NCBI RefSeq assembly: GCF_023078355.1
Contig: NZ_CP095552.1
Location: 5,084,001 to 5,148,000 of the forward strand
Length of the DNA stretch: 64,000 nt
Direction of reading: 5' to 3'
Source: Gordonia hongkongensis
GTDB taxonomy: Bacteria > Actinomycetota > Actinomycetes > Mycobacteriales > Mycobacteriaceae
This document shows, in pieces, positions 26,223 to 35,295 of this stretch. The stretch's first letter is position 1, and every line of letters starts with the position of its first letter. The position numbers and the translations under genes are program-made. The notes beneath the pieces were generated by a model that was given only the letters and a program-made list of their open reading frames with translations, was not told the origin of the DNA and did no database searches.

Positions 26223-28988
26223 TCAGTCGTCCTCGTCGAAGTCGAACGCACCTTGCGTTTGAGTGGATTTCTTGGCTGCGAGGGCAACTTCGAGGATCTC
26301 GGGCCAGCTCGTCACGAGCGCGTTGAAGGAGAGGGCGTCCTTCGTCCAACCGTTATTCTCGGCGACCCTGAAGAGCAGGTGAGCCAGCTCCTTCACGAGG
26401 TCGGCGTCAATCGCACCATCAGGACGGCGCAGAGCTGACTTGAAGAAGTCGCCCGCCGGTGCGATACCGTCCCTCTCAAGCACCTTGATCAGGTGATGAA
26501 GTGCTTCCCAGTTGCTCGTATGAAGGTCCTCAATCGGGTCGTAGTCCCAACTCAGATCAGCGGACTTAATCAGCTGCACCTTGCCGCCCCTGCTGGATAG
26601 GACTCCATTGCGGTCCATCGCGTCGACCGTGATATTACGAGCGTTCGCGAGGTTGTTAGCGTCACCAAAACTGCCGACGTCGTAACCGTGCTGGCGATAC
26701 CACGCAATGGCGAATCGGGAGGGCGCATCGAAATCGCCTTCCTGCTCATTGAGCACTTGGTCCAAGATCTCGTTGATACGCGCGAGTGCAGAGCGGACAG
26801 TCATCTTCTTGCCGTCGGGCTCCAGCACAGCTCTATACCGGCTGAAAACAGCCATACCCGGCCCGATCGCGGCCTGCGGAAGGTCCACTGGTGCGATCTG
26901 TCCCTGCTGCAACTTCCTTAGCGCGTCGGGAAGTTCGGCCTCGAGCGCAGCAATGAAGCCGCGGCGATCGGTGCTCGGGGTCGCTTCAGGCCGTGGACGA
27001 AGCGACAGGATAATGGATGAGGCAAGCGCGTTCGTCCCGATGCTGATCATCCGACCCCCACGTTCGCTACGCAGCGGCCACGTTGAGGTGATCTCCCAGC
27101 CGCTTCGAATCATCCCTTCAAGTAGCTTCTCCCAACCCGTGGATGCTTCGCCACGATCGTCAGCATCACTCTGCTTGAAGGCGTAGTACACGGCGATCGG
27201 AAACTCGTCGGAGGCAGAGGAACGCGCGTGCGCAAAGACGCTTCGAAAGCCCTCCTCGAAGAATTTTTCGGCCCCAGCCTTTCCGCCGTGTCGGAACTGA
27301 TTTGCGACCAATTCCGCAGTCTTGGGCACCAACATCGTTGAAAGTAGCTCAGAATGGACAGACCGCAGCGACCGCCGAAGCCAAACATAGAAGAAGTCCG
27401 ACAGGTCGGAGTAGCCGATGTTGTCGTAGTACGGAGGATCGGTTGCTATTACTGCCTGGTCGTAACTCCGTGCAGCTGCATCTTCTTGAGTGACGATTCC
27501 TTGAGGTCCGCTGACGGGAAGCGACTCAATCGCCGCCGCAATCCATTCAAAGTGTCCGGAAGCATTGCCTACAGAGTTTGAGAACGGGTTGATCTCAACG
27601 AAGTCCCACACCATGGGAAGCGCTTGTCGGGCGAACGTGTCCCGTACGCCTTCGATCTGCGGAATCCAACTACAAAGGGAAGATAGCCAATCAGCGAGCT
27701 TTGACCCCAGGAACGCCAGGTAAGTCGCGACAGCGTCACTGTAGGCACGATCTCCCGAATCTGCGATCACACGCTCTCGTGCTTCGCCGACAAGATCGCT
27801 AAAGGTCGTTAAAACTGCCAACTGTCGGTTGGTGTAGAGATCTACCCACTTCGTCATTCCGTAGGCCTGCACACGAAAGCTGGGCGCTTGGGACGGGATG
27901 GGGGCGTCAGGCAGGTCGATAGGCCGATCAACATCGGCGGCCGCCACGTGCTCTTGGGTCGGCGCGATATACACCCGCCGGCGGTTGCCCTCGGCGACTG
28001 TCGCGATGAGTTGCTGTCCGATTCTTCCTGCCTGGCCTTCCGCACGGATGTATTTGAGATCAACACCCGCAGAGCACGAGATACAAGTGGCACCGGTACG
28101 ACCCACGGTCCCGTCGTTGCTCGCAGTCGGCGCATCAGACCGATCGTGTACAATTGCGTACTTGACCCTAAACCCTGACGAATGCGTCGAGTCATCGATA
28201 ACGGACGGGCGAATGTAAGCTTCGCGTCCCTTCTTTTTGCCTAACCACCACGTTCGAACAAGCGGCATATCTATGCCGCAGCCCGGATTCGGACAAACCA
28301 CGGTCCGCGCCCAGATCCATGCGATGACAACTGCGCTCGAACCATCCTCAAGCTCCGCCTTCGGAAAGTGTGAACCGACCCGCCTATATGCTTCTTCGCG
28401 CATCCAAGCCCCGTAGGCCCTGACGTCAGCTGCCAAGCCTTGTGTGCCTGACCAGGCGCGGATCTCCGAGTCCGCCAAGCCAGGGAACGCGGGCTTCCGG
28501 CCTCTGAACTGGACTGGCAGGTCGATCAGGGACTTGTTGATCAGACCCGCGACTGGGTTCAGATCTGAAGCCCGAGCCTGCAGACCGAGACGTTGAGCTT
28601 CGAGCGGGATGGTGCCACCGCCAGCGAATGGATCGATGATGTCCGGGATTGAGCCGCCGGTCGATCTCACGATCTCGTCGTGTGCCTGGGCCAGTAAGCG
28701 GCTGTCGTTCGTGCTCTCCCACTTCGAAAGTTGAACGATGATCTCATGCAGTCGCTCGCGCTCGGCCCGCTGCTCACCTTCCGTCGGGAACAGATCGAGA
28801 CGCGAGCTTGGGTCGTCCACAAGTTGTGCGAAGAGCAGGGCGCGCGCTGCGGCGAGCGGACGGCGCGCCCACCACAGGTGGAGTGTGGCCGGGTGCCCTT
28901 TCCGCGGCACGGACTTCTCGTGTGCGGACTCGCTGTTGATTGATTCCAGCGGCAACGCCACTTCGATCAACTTGCGCTTCTGAACCAC
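26223..28988 (-). CDS. DUF1156 adenine-type DNA methyltransferase with zinc ribbon
   Basis: 921 residues. Starts at GTG 28988 with MVQKRKLIEVALPLESINSE, the typical DUF1156 beginning, followed by HPATLHLWWARRPLAAARA. SAM-binding motif I is DPFAGGGT (119-126) and the catalytic motif IV is DPPY (517-520, ATDPPYYDNIGYSD), as in N6-adenine or N4-cytosine methylases. Cys pairs C232/C237 (CPNPGC) and C302/C305 (CISC) form a zinc ribbon, a mark of COG1743. This enzyme should protect host DNA while the rest of the operon attacks unmodified DNA. Preceded by a 238-base gap that holds no gene I can support. Confidence 0.88.
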   Translation of the reverse strand: MVQKRKLIEVALPLESINSESAHEKSVPRKGHPATLHLWWARRPLAAARALLFAQLVDDPSSRLDLFPTEGEQRAERERLHEIIVQLSKWESTNDSRLLAQAHDEIVRSTGGSIPDIIDPFAGGGTIPLEAQRLGLQARASDLNPVAGLINKSLIDLPVQFRGRKPAFPGLADSEIRAWSGTQGLAADVRAYGAWMREEAYRRVGSHFPKAELEDGSSAVVIAWIWARTVVCPNPGCGIDMPLVRTWWLGKKKGREAYIRPSVIDDSTHSSGFRVKYAIVHDRSDAPTASNDGTVGRTGATCISCSAGVDLKYIRAEGQAGRIGQQLIATVAEGNRRRVYIAPTQEHVAAADVDRPIDLPDAPIPSQAPSFRVQAYGMTKWVDLYTNRQLAVLTTFSDLVGEARERVIADSGDRAYSDAVATYLAFLGSKLADWLSSLCSWIPQIEGVRDTFARQALPMVWDFVEINPFSNSVGNASGHFEWIAAAIESLPVSGPQGIVTQEDAAARSYDQAVIATDPPYYDNIGYSDLSDFFYVWLRRSLRSVHSELLSTMLVPKTAELVANQFRHGGKAGAEKFFEEGFRSVFAHARSSASDEFPIAVYYAFKQSDADDRGEASTGWEKLLEGMIRSGWEITSTWPLRSERGGRMISIGTNALASSIILSLRPRPEATPSTDRRGFIAALEAELPDALRKLQQGQIAPVDLPQAAIGPGMAVFSRYRAVLEPDGKKMTVRSALARINEILDQVLNEQEGDFDAPSRFAIAWYRQHGYDVGSFGDANNLANARNITVDAMDRNGVLSSRGGKVQLIKSADLSWDYDPIEDLHTSNWEALHHLIKVLERDGIAPAGDFFKSALRRPDGAIDADLVKELAHLLFRVAENNGWTKDALSFNALVTSWPEILEVALAAKKSTQTQGAFDFDEDD

Positions 28989-29226
28989 ATCGACCCCTCT
29001 GCCCAGCGTTCCAGCACTTCTGAGCGACGCCGAGGCGCCGCAACTTGAAGATCTAAGTTACCGGTGACCCCGACGGATACTGCAGGGACCGGACACGCGA
29101 CGCCTAGAGGGCCTTCATGTCGATGATCGCGCGAAGTGGCCGAGCTGTACGTATCCGCTCGACGGCGGTCGCGGTGATGCCAAGACTGGAAGCCAGCACC
29201 GAACTGCGGCTCGCCAAACCCTGATC

Positions 29227-32200
29227 TCAAAACGGCGCCTTCCCCTTGGTCCACTGCTTCGCCCAGTCGCCGCGGACACCAGTCGCGTCGAAGTCTCCAA
29301 GGTCGGTGGTGGCGAACGGGTTGTCGAGGTAACGGACCTCGTCGTGCTGGGCGCCGCGTGGGTCGACGCGGACGAGCGCGAGTCGGTAGCGCGGGACGGC
29401 ATTCTTGCCGACCATCACCTCGTTGTGGGTGACGAAGAAGTCAGTGGCTCCATCGATACGGGCTTTGACCTCGATGCGGTGGGTGTCTCCCTTGGCGTCG
29501 GTGGAGAGGATGTCGAAACCGGGATTGTTGAACGCCTGCTCGACGGGCTTCCGACCGAGTTCACGTTCACGGGCCATCACCAAGTCGACACCGCGGCGTT
29601 CGACCTCTTTAGTCTCCTTCGCGTGGATGGGCGCGGTCGCGGGTAGGTCGGCCTCCAGTATCCCGACGGGGAGCACTAAAGCTGCGGTGACGATGCGTGG
29701 TGGCTTGGTCGACATGAGCTGCTGCTGGTCAAGCAGTGCGAGCCTCTTGCGTAAACGGGCGTCGAGTTCGACGGCCTTACGATTCAGGCTCTCCGATGAT
29801 TCTCTCGGTTTCTCACCAGCGCGTTCCTTCTCCGCCGCGACGGCGGCATCGAGGATGAGGCGGTCGCGTTCACCTTCGAGCCGCTTAATGACCAGATCCC
29901 GTGCCTTATTCAGCTCGGCAAGGCGCCTCGGCTGAACGTCGGCGAGGTAGTCGGGAAGTTGGTTGGCGATGATCCAGCTGGTTGCTTTGTCTTCGGCGTC
30001 GGCCAGCCACGGAAGGATGCGAGCGGCCTCGGTGACGGCGTTCTTGGGTGCTGCCACGCAGTCCAGGTAGGGGGCGGGGCCAGCTGGGGTCACGGTGCCG
30101 AAGCTGTCGACGTAGGCATAGCCGAAGCGGCGTGCGACGGACCCTCCCGTCGCGTCGGCGACCTCTTCGATCACGCCGACGAGCAGGTGTGTCTCCTCCA
30201 GCGTCGAGGAAACTAAAACCGTTCCTCGGTTGAGGGAGCCGCCGAACTGGCGCACGGACTCGTCCATGACCGTGTCGTGCAGCGGATGACCTGGTGCGAG
30301 AAGGTCGGCGCGGCTGCGTTCGTCCGCGTGCACCTTCCCAAGATTGAACGTCACGCGGTCGTACTTGGTGGCGATCGGCCCTGTGCCTGCGGCGCGGATC
30401 TGCTGGGGCACGTTCGCGATCTCGTAGCGGCCCTGTTCACGCTTCACAATGCGGCCGCCTAAGCGGGTGAACGCTGCCTTGAACGCCATCTCGATGTAGT
30501 GCGGTTGGAGCCTGCGGGCGCGGGCCTCGTCCATTGCCGCGCGCAGTGCATGCAGGTCGGCCTCGGCCAGGTTCTCCGACGCTAATGCCCGTTCGTCGAG
30601 GAGATCTTTGAGTCCATCCCCGACCGAGGCGTCGATGACCTCGTGCATCTTGGCCTTGACGTCGGGGCGCTCACCATACTGGATGGCGTCGAGCAGGAGG
30701 TTGCGCAGCGGGGTCTCGGTGAACGCCTCGCCGAGGACGTCGAAGACTTTGCCACCGTATGTCTGACGCATCTGGTCGAGCTTCTCCAGCAGGCGGGTGA
30801 AGACTTCACCCTCGCGGGTGTTGGAGGCTACGAGGTTCCAGAGTCGGCAGACCTCTTCCTGGCCGATGCGGTGGATGCGGCCGAAGCGTTGCTCGATGCG
30901 GTTGGGGTTCCACGGCAGGTCGTAGTTGACCATCAGGTGCGCGGCCTGAAGGTTAAGCCCCTCTCCAGCGGCGTCGGTTGCGATGAGGATTTGGACGTCG
31001 CGGTTCTTGGTGAACTCCTCGGTGATCACGCGCCGCTCACCTCGGCGGACGCCACCGTGGATCGCCTTGACCGAGTCGGGCTTGCCGAGCAAAGAGCCGA
31101 TCTTGGACTGAAGGTAGTCAAGGGTGTCGCGGTGCTCGGTGAAGATGATGAACTTCCGTGGCCAACCGTTCGAATCGGTGACCAGCGCATTGTCCTGAAG
31201 GATCGTGGAGAGTTCGGTCCACTTGCGATCGGTGCCAGCCTCGCGGACCTTCTTGGCGGTCGCAATCAGATCGGCGAGTTCGACAAGTTCTGCGTTGAGC
31301 TCCTCGACGGTCTGGGCGGCGGTGGCCGCGTCCATCACGTCTTCCTCAAGCTGCTCCAGTTCTTCGGCGTTGTATTCATCTTCGTCGAAGTCGCCCGAGC
31401 CGATGACGTCGTCGGGTTCCTTGTAGGTGCCGTTGAGGATCTCGGTCTTCTTGCGCTCCAGCCGTTCGGTGCGGCGGACGAGGCTCTTGTAGATCGCCTC
31501 AGGGCTGGAGGCGAGTCTGCGCTGAAGTACAGTCAGGGCGAATCCGACAGTGTTCTTACGCTTGCCGCCGAGCCTGTCGGCACGGTTCATGCCCTCGCGG
31601 ACGTAGCGAGTGACGTCCTCGTAGAGGTCCTTCTCCCGCTCGGTCAACTCGTAGGGCACAGTTTCGGCGATGCGTTCAGGGAAGAGCTTCTTACCTTCGA
31701 ACGTCAGCAGGTCTTCCTTGACCATGCGCCGCATGATTCCGGTGACGTCGACAGACTTCTTCTGCTTGCCCTCGAACCGGTCGCGGTCGAGCAGGGTGAG
31801 GAAGAGTTGGAAGTCTTCTTCCTTGCCCGAGTGTGGGGTCGCGGTCATTAGCAGTAGGTGGCGGGTAATTTGGCCGAGCAGCTCCCCCAGCAGGAAGCGT
31901 TTGGTCTTCTCCAGCTTCCCGCCGAAGTAGTGCGCTCCCATTCTGTGTGCCTCGTCGACGATGATCAGATCCCACTCCGTCTCCTTCAGTTGGGCCTGGA
32001 GTGCCTCGTTGCGGGAGAGCTGATCCATGCGTGCGATCACGAGTGGGTTCGTTTCGAAGACGTTGAGGTTGATGTTGGCATCGATGAGCTGGTTGGTCAG
32101 CAGGTCGAACCGCAGCCCAAACTTGAAGAACAGTTCGTCCTGCCACTGCTCGACCAGTCCACCGGGAGCGATGATCAGGCACTGCTTGACGTCGTCGCGG

Positions 32201-32637
32201 AGCAGCAACTCCTTGACGTAGAGGCCGGCCATGATCGTCTTGCCGGCCCCTGGGTCGTCGGCAAGGAGGAACCGCAGCGGAGTCCGCGGCAAGAGCTCCC
32301 CGTATACCGCACGAATCTGGTGCGGCAACGGCTGCACGTCACTCGTAGCGACAGCCAACATCGGATCGAACAGCCCAGCTAGCGAGATGCGCTGGGCCTC
32401 GGCGACGAGCTTGAAGTCACTGGCGGTTGCGTCGAACGCGCGGCTCCCGCTGGCGGCGACGCTGAGGTTGTCTTGGTCGTTGCGGAACACAACCTGTTGG
32501 CCGAGGCCACCTGAGGCGTTCTGGTAGGTGAGTGCAAGTGCGTCCGTGCCATGCCACTGGGCAGCGATGACGGTGATCACCTCTGCGGGAATGAGACCCT
32601 CGATTCGCAGACCGGGCTTCAACTCTTCAAGCTGCAC
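29227..32637 (-). CDS. SNF2-like DEAD/DEAH-box helicase with C-terminal DUF3883 nuclease-like domain
   Basis: 1136 residues from GTG 32637, which follows AGGAGG by 7 bases. Helicase motifs: Walker A DDPGAGKTIMAGL (~127-139), DEAH in LIIVDEAHRMGAH, GLNLQAAHLMVNYDLPWNP and QRFGRIHRIGQ in the second RecA lobe, as in COG0553. The end carries DUF3883: NPGFDILSTDAKGDTHRIEV followed by KARI, with an E-x-K pattern like PD-(D/E)xK folds, and FFVTHNEVMVG. First gene of the minus-strand operon helicase - methylase - HEPN/DUF499 - nuclease. It likely moves along DNA or strips it as the motor of the defence complex. Confidence 0.88.
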   Translation of the reverse strand: MQLEELKPGLRIEGLIPAEVITVIAAQWHGTDALALTYQNASGGLGQQVVFRNDQDNLSVAASGSRAFDATASDFKLVAEAQRISLAGLFDPMLAVATSDVQPLPHQIRAVYGELLPRTPLRFLLADDPGAGKTIMAGLYVKELLLRDDVKQCLIIAPGGLVEQWQDELFFKFGLRFDLLTNQLIDANINLNVFETNPLVIARMDQLSRNEALQAQLKETEWDLIIVDEAHRMGAHYFGGKLEKTKRFLLGELLGQITRHLLLMTATPHSGKEEDFQLFLTLLDRDRFEGKQKKSVDVTGIMRRMVKEDLLTFEGKKLFPERIAETVPYELTEREKDLYEDVTRYVREGMNRADRLGGKRKNTVGFALTVLQRRLASSPEAIYKSLVRRTERLERKKTEILNGTYKEPDDVIGSGDFDEDEYNAEELEQLEEDVMDAATAAQTVEELNAELVELADLIATAKKVREAGTDRKWTELSTILQDNALVTDSNGWPRKFIIFTEHRDTLDYLQSKIGSLLGKPDSVKAIHGGVRRGERRVITEEFTKNRDVQILIATDAAGEGLNLQAAHLMVNYDLPWNPNRIEQRFGRIHRIGQEEVCRLWNLVASNTREGEVFTRLLEKLDQMRQTYGGKVFDVLGEAFTETPLRNLLLDAIQYGERPDVKAKMHEVIDASVGDGLKDLLDERALASENLAEADLHALRAAMDEARARRLQPHYIEMAFKAAFTRLGGRIVKREQGRYEIANVPQQIRAAGTGPIATKYDRVTFNLGKVHADERSRADLLAPGHPLHDTVMDESVRQFGGSLNRGTVLVSSTLEETHLLVGVIEEVADATGGSVARRFGYAYVDSFGTVTPAGPAPYLDCVAAPKNAVTEAARILPWLADAEDKATSWIIANQLPDYLADVQPRRLAELNKARDLVIKRLEGERDRLILDAAVAAEKERAGEKPRESSESLNRKAVELDARLRKRLALLDQQQLMSTKPPRIVTAALVLPVGILEADLPATAPIHAKETKEVERRGVDLVMARERELGRKPVEQAFNNPGFDILSTDAKGDTHRIEVKARIDGATDFFVTHNEVMVGKNAVPRYRLALVRVDPRGAQHDEVRYLDNPFATTDLGDFDATGVRGDWAKQWTKGKAPF

Positions 32638-33034
32638 GTTTGGACCTCCTGTTGACAGCCCTTGAACGCTACCCGCTCCCACTGACACTTCTTCGTGGAA
32701 ATTTCATTGGCCCGCCCAGCCCTTCAACGCGGTAGCGCCCCAAATCGCGGCCGAGTCGACGGAGGCTACGTTGACCTCCGTCACGCTGCAGACTGCAACG
32801 CCCGGGTGAACAGCCTTAGGGTGAGCGTGCTTCGTGAACATTCTGAACGCCGTCTCCGTGCCGCGGGTGATCAAATTGCGAGTGCAACGGGCAAGCGCCG
32901 TTGCCCTTCTAGCTCCATCCCTGCAGGTGGGGCCTTCGGCGTCGTACCGCTGTTGTACCCTTCAGCCGTGCGAAGCGAGCCTGATCAGCATCAGTGGGCG
33001 TCGCACGACCGCAGCGAAAAACAGGACCGAGGAG
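32638..33034. promoter_or_regulatory. Divergent intergenic region between the two island operons
   Basis: 397 bases with no gene I can support. It must hold both outward promoters: for the helicase operon to the left and the Hsp70 operon to the right. A small hairpin GCAACGG-N7-CCGTTGC is at 32884-32904. Open frames here in several phases have no matching codon bias and overlap each other. Confidence 0.5.
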
Positions 33035-34165
33035 ATGCTAGTCAACATGGGGTTCTGGCACACCGGCTACATAGATTTCCATACTTCGACAGAGGATCAC
33101 CACGGCCCGTTCGCGGAAAAGCCTGCTACGTTCACGTGCCAAACGTGCGATGCTCATTTCGCCACGCGCCGTGATCTCGATGTCCATCTCTTCGAGGGCC
33201 ACGCAACGTCGCGACCGTTGCTTATCCTACGCGGCCGCGAATGCGGTCGAAGCCGGCTCACTATAACCACGGAAACGTCACCCAGCGACTGGGCGATACG
33301 GTCATCGGACCGAGTAACCGTGAACAATGCGAGGGTCGCGATCGACGAGGCGATCCGGCTACTGTCGGCGCAGCGGCGTGGTGTCGTCGACATCGGTTTA
33401 CATAACTCCGGGGTGGAACAGAAGTTTGAGTTTGAGTTCGCACTCGCCGACAACGACGATCTCGAAGGGGTCGACTCTGCTCTGCAGCACTTCATCGAGG
33501 GCGGCGAACTCAGTCGCCGGTCCATTGACGATTTCATTATGCGGTCACATCATTTCGCGACAGCTTCAACGTACCGAAGCGGTATCGCCAGCTACCTTTA
33601 CGGAGTTCTCACCCGCGAACGGGAGTCAGAAGCGGGCGTAAACAGCGCAGGCTCGGGTGCGTATGAAGCAAAGTACGACCAAGCCGTAGCTAGGCTAGGC
33701 GCCTTCGACCGTCCACCCGCCGAAGCTATTTGTGGGATTGTCGCATTTCACTACAACCAGTTCCGCCGCGCTATGACCAAGACACGAAGCAGACGAGTTG
33801 CGGAAGTCGCCCTGCGTTTCGAGTCGATGTTGAACGGCACGTCGTGGAATACATCAGATCTCACGGTATCGCCGAACGCGAGCCTCGACCACATGCTCAG
33901 CGATTCCGTGATCGAGCAGATAGTCACTTGGAGCGCAATCCCACTCGACGGCTCCGCGACCGAAGCCACCGAACTCATCAGCAGCATTCATTCTCAACGG
34001 TCCTCCGACGCCTTCAAGCTTCACCTTATCGCCGCTGAACACCTTCGAGCGGCCGGTGACACCGCCGCAGCAAGGCACGAAGCGGATCAGATTCGTCACG
34101 CAAGAGCCGCCGAAGGTTGGTACAGGAACTTCCGACTTCGCACCCAAGGAGAACATTCACTGTGA
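33035..34165 (+). CDS. C2H2 zinc-finger protein, first gene of the Hsp70 operon
   Basis: About 376 residues from ATG 33035 (GAGGAG touches this ATG; ATG 33047 is an alternative and fits the spacing better). Near residue 35 is a classical C2H2 finger, CQTCDAHFATRRDLDVHLFEGH in two parts: C-x2-C, then 12 residues, then H-x4-H. Such fingers are rare in bacteria. Next is a beta-rich domain of ~110 residues (SDWAIRSSDRVTVNNARVAI, VVDIGLHNSGVEQKF) and then an alpha-helical domain (FATASTYRSGIASYLYGVL; a repeat-like end AAEHLRAAGDTAAARHEADQ). No known family. Its stop overlaps the next start (GTGA). A target-recognition or adaptor role is a guess. Confidence 0.7.
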   Translation: MLVNMGFWHTGYIDFHTSTEDHHGPFAEKPATFTCQTCDAHFATRRDLDVHLFEGHATSRPLLILRGRECGRSRLTITTETSPSDWAIRSSDRVTVNNARVAIDEAIRLLSAQRRGVVDIGLHNSGVEQKFEFEFALADNDDLEGVDSALQHFIEGGELSRRSIDDFIMRSHHFATASTYRSGIASYLYGVLTRERESEAGVNSAGSGAYEAKYDQAVARLGAFDRPPAEAICGIVAFHYNQFRRAMTKTRSRRVAEVALRFESMLNGTSWNTSDLTVSPNASLDHMLSDSVIEQIVTWSAIPLDGSATEATELISSIHSQRSSDAFKLHLIAAEHLRAAGDTAAARHEADQIRHARAAEGWYRNFRLRTQGEHSL

Positions 34166-35295
34166 CGACAGGATCTGAGATTCCAGCGGACACTCCGCGC
34201 CCCGAGTCGACTGTGAACAGCAGTTCACCGACACAGACTTCGCGGAAAAAGGTGCGCTCGAACGCTAACAAGCGCCCGTTGACGATTGCAGCCCTCCTTG
34301 ACTATGCCTACCAGCAAGGCGAAAAGAAACTGGACCTAACACAGACATCGATGCACGCCATCAAATTGGAGCCGGACGCTGAGGCTGCAGAGATTGACCA
34401 GGTCACCCAGCTCGCTTCCAACGATCCACTAGTCGACGTTCCACCAAAGCTGTTGTCCAGCCTAGCCGCGCTCGGTGCACAACCTGTCGTACGTAAGCGG
34501 CTCATCCAATTGGTGACTGTGGCCCTCGCGCACCACCCGCTCTTCGAGGGACGTCAAGACGTCCTAATTGGCACCTATGCGGCAAATACCCCTTTGGCTG
34601 CTGAACTAGCGGCGAGAGTAAACGAACTCGAACCTCAGATCGTCGGCGTGGCTGGCGAGGAGGAATTCACGGCCGCGAAGAAGGAGCGTCTCAAGGTAAA
34701 TGTGATCTCGGCTTATGCATTGCTTTGCGTTCTCCGAGGAGAGTGGACATCCGCGCAGTTCATCGAAGCGATGTCCTCGGCTGTGTGGGTGCGCCCCACT
34801 CAACCCAGTGTCCAGAAGACTGCCGCACTCCTCGCATCATCAAAGGCAATCGACGAACTCAGCCAACTTACAGCCCACCACTCATCAGTCCTCCGCCGAG
34901 CGCACCACGAACTGGATTTCAGCACTGCAGAAGCATCTGAACTCCGGAGACAATCCGCAGAAGCCAAAACAAAGGCCGATTCATTGGCCTTAGAGCTCGA
35001 GCACCAGAGTGCCAAGTTGGCTGAGTCCACGTCACAAGTTGCCCAGCTCAAGCAGCAACTCGCAGACGAGCGAAGTGGTCGAAGCGTCGACCACAGTCAT
35101 GCTGTCGACGACTTCGAGCACCTACGCAGCCGAGTACTGCGTCGACTGTCATCTCAAGTCGGCATGCTCACCGACGGACTCCACGCCGTGCGAAACGGCC
35201 GCACTTCAGTAGCGGAGGAGTTTGTAGAACGTGCGCTGGACGCCATCAAAGGCGAAGTCGACGCATTGAAAGATCTTGACGAAGGAGCGCTGTGA
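34162..35295 (+). CDS. Coiled-coil protein, second gene of the Hsp70 operon
   Basis: 377 residues from GTG 34162, which overlaps the upstream stop and has AAGGAG nine bases before. Disordered, Ser/Thr-rich start; a basic stretch SRKKVRSNANKRPLT; then an alpha-helical domain to ~230 (LLDYAYQQGEKKL, KERLKVNVISAYALL). From ~245 to ~320 is a long coiled coil (SAEAKTKADSLALELEHQSA). The end, HLRSRVLRRLSSQVGMLTDG then ERALDAIKGEVDALKDL, is a helical pair. No named domain. Position directly before the Hsp70 gene and the coiled-coil-plus-tail layout allow a co-chaperone or nucleotide-exchange role by loose analogy with GrpE, without sequence proof. Confidence 0.7.
   Translation: MTTGSEIPADTPRPESTVNSSSPTQTSRKKVRSNANKRPLTIAALLDYAYQQGEKKLDLTQTSMHAIKLEPDAEAAEIDQVTQLASNDPLVDVPPKLLSSLAALGAQPVVRKRLIQLVTVALAHHPLFEGRQDVLIGTYAANTPLAAELAARVNELEPQIVGVAGEEEFTAAKKERLKVNVISAYALLCVLRGEWTSAQFIEAMSSAVWVRPTQPSVQKTAALLASSKAIDELSQLTAHHSSVLRRAHHELDFSTAEASELRRQSAEAKTKADSLALELEHQSAKLAESTSQVAQLKQQLADERSGRSVDHSHAVDDFEHLRSRVLRRLSSQVGMLTDGLHAVRNGRTSVAEEFVERALDAIKGEVDALKDLDEGAL

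Noticed and set aside
28989..29226. Small gene between helicase and methylase
   Set aside because: Short frames here overlap the ends of the big genes and show no start site or motif.
19777..32637. BREX or DISARM assignment
   Set aside because: No PglZ phosphatase or BrxL for BREX, and no DUF1998 (DrmB) or DrmA-type helicase for DISARM; the DUF1156/DUF499/SNF2 set fits better.
32695..33174. 159-residue plus-strand frame before the zinc-finger gene
   Set aside because: Overlaps the true gene in another frame, has no good ribosome site and no recognisable feature.
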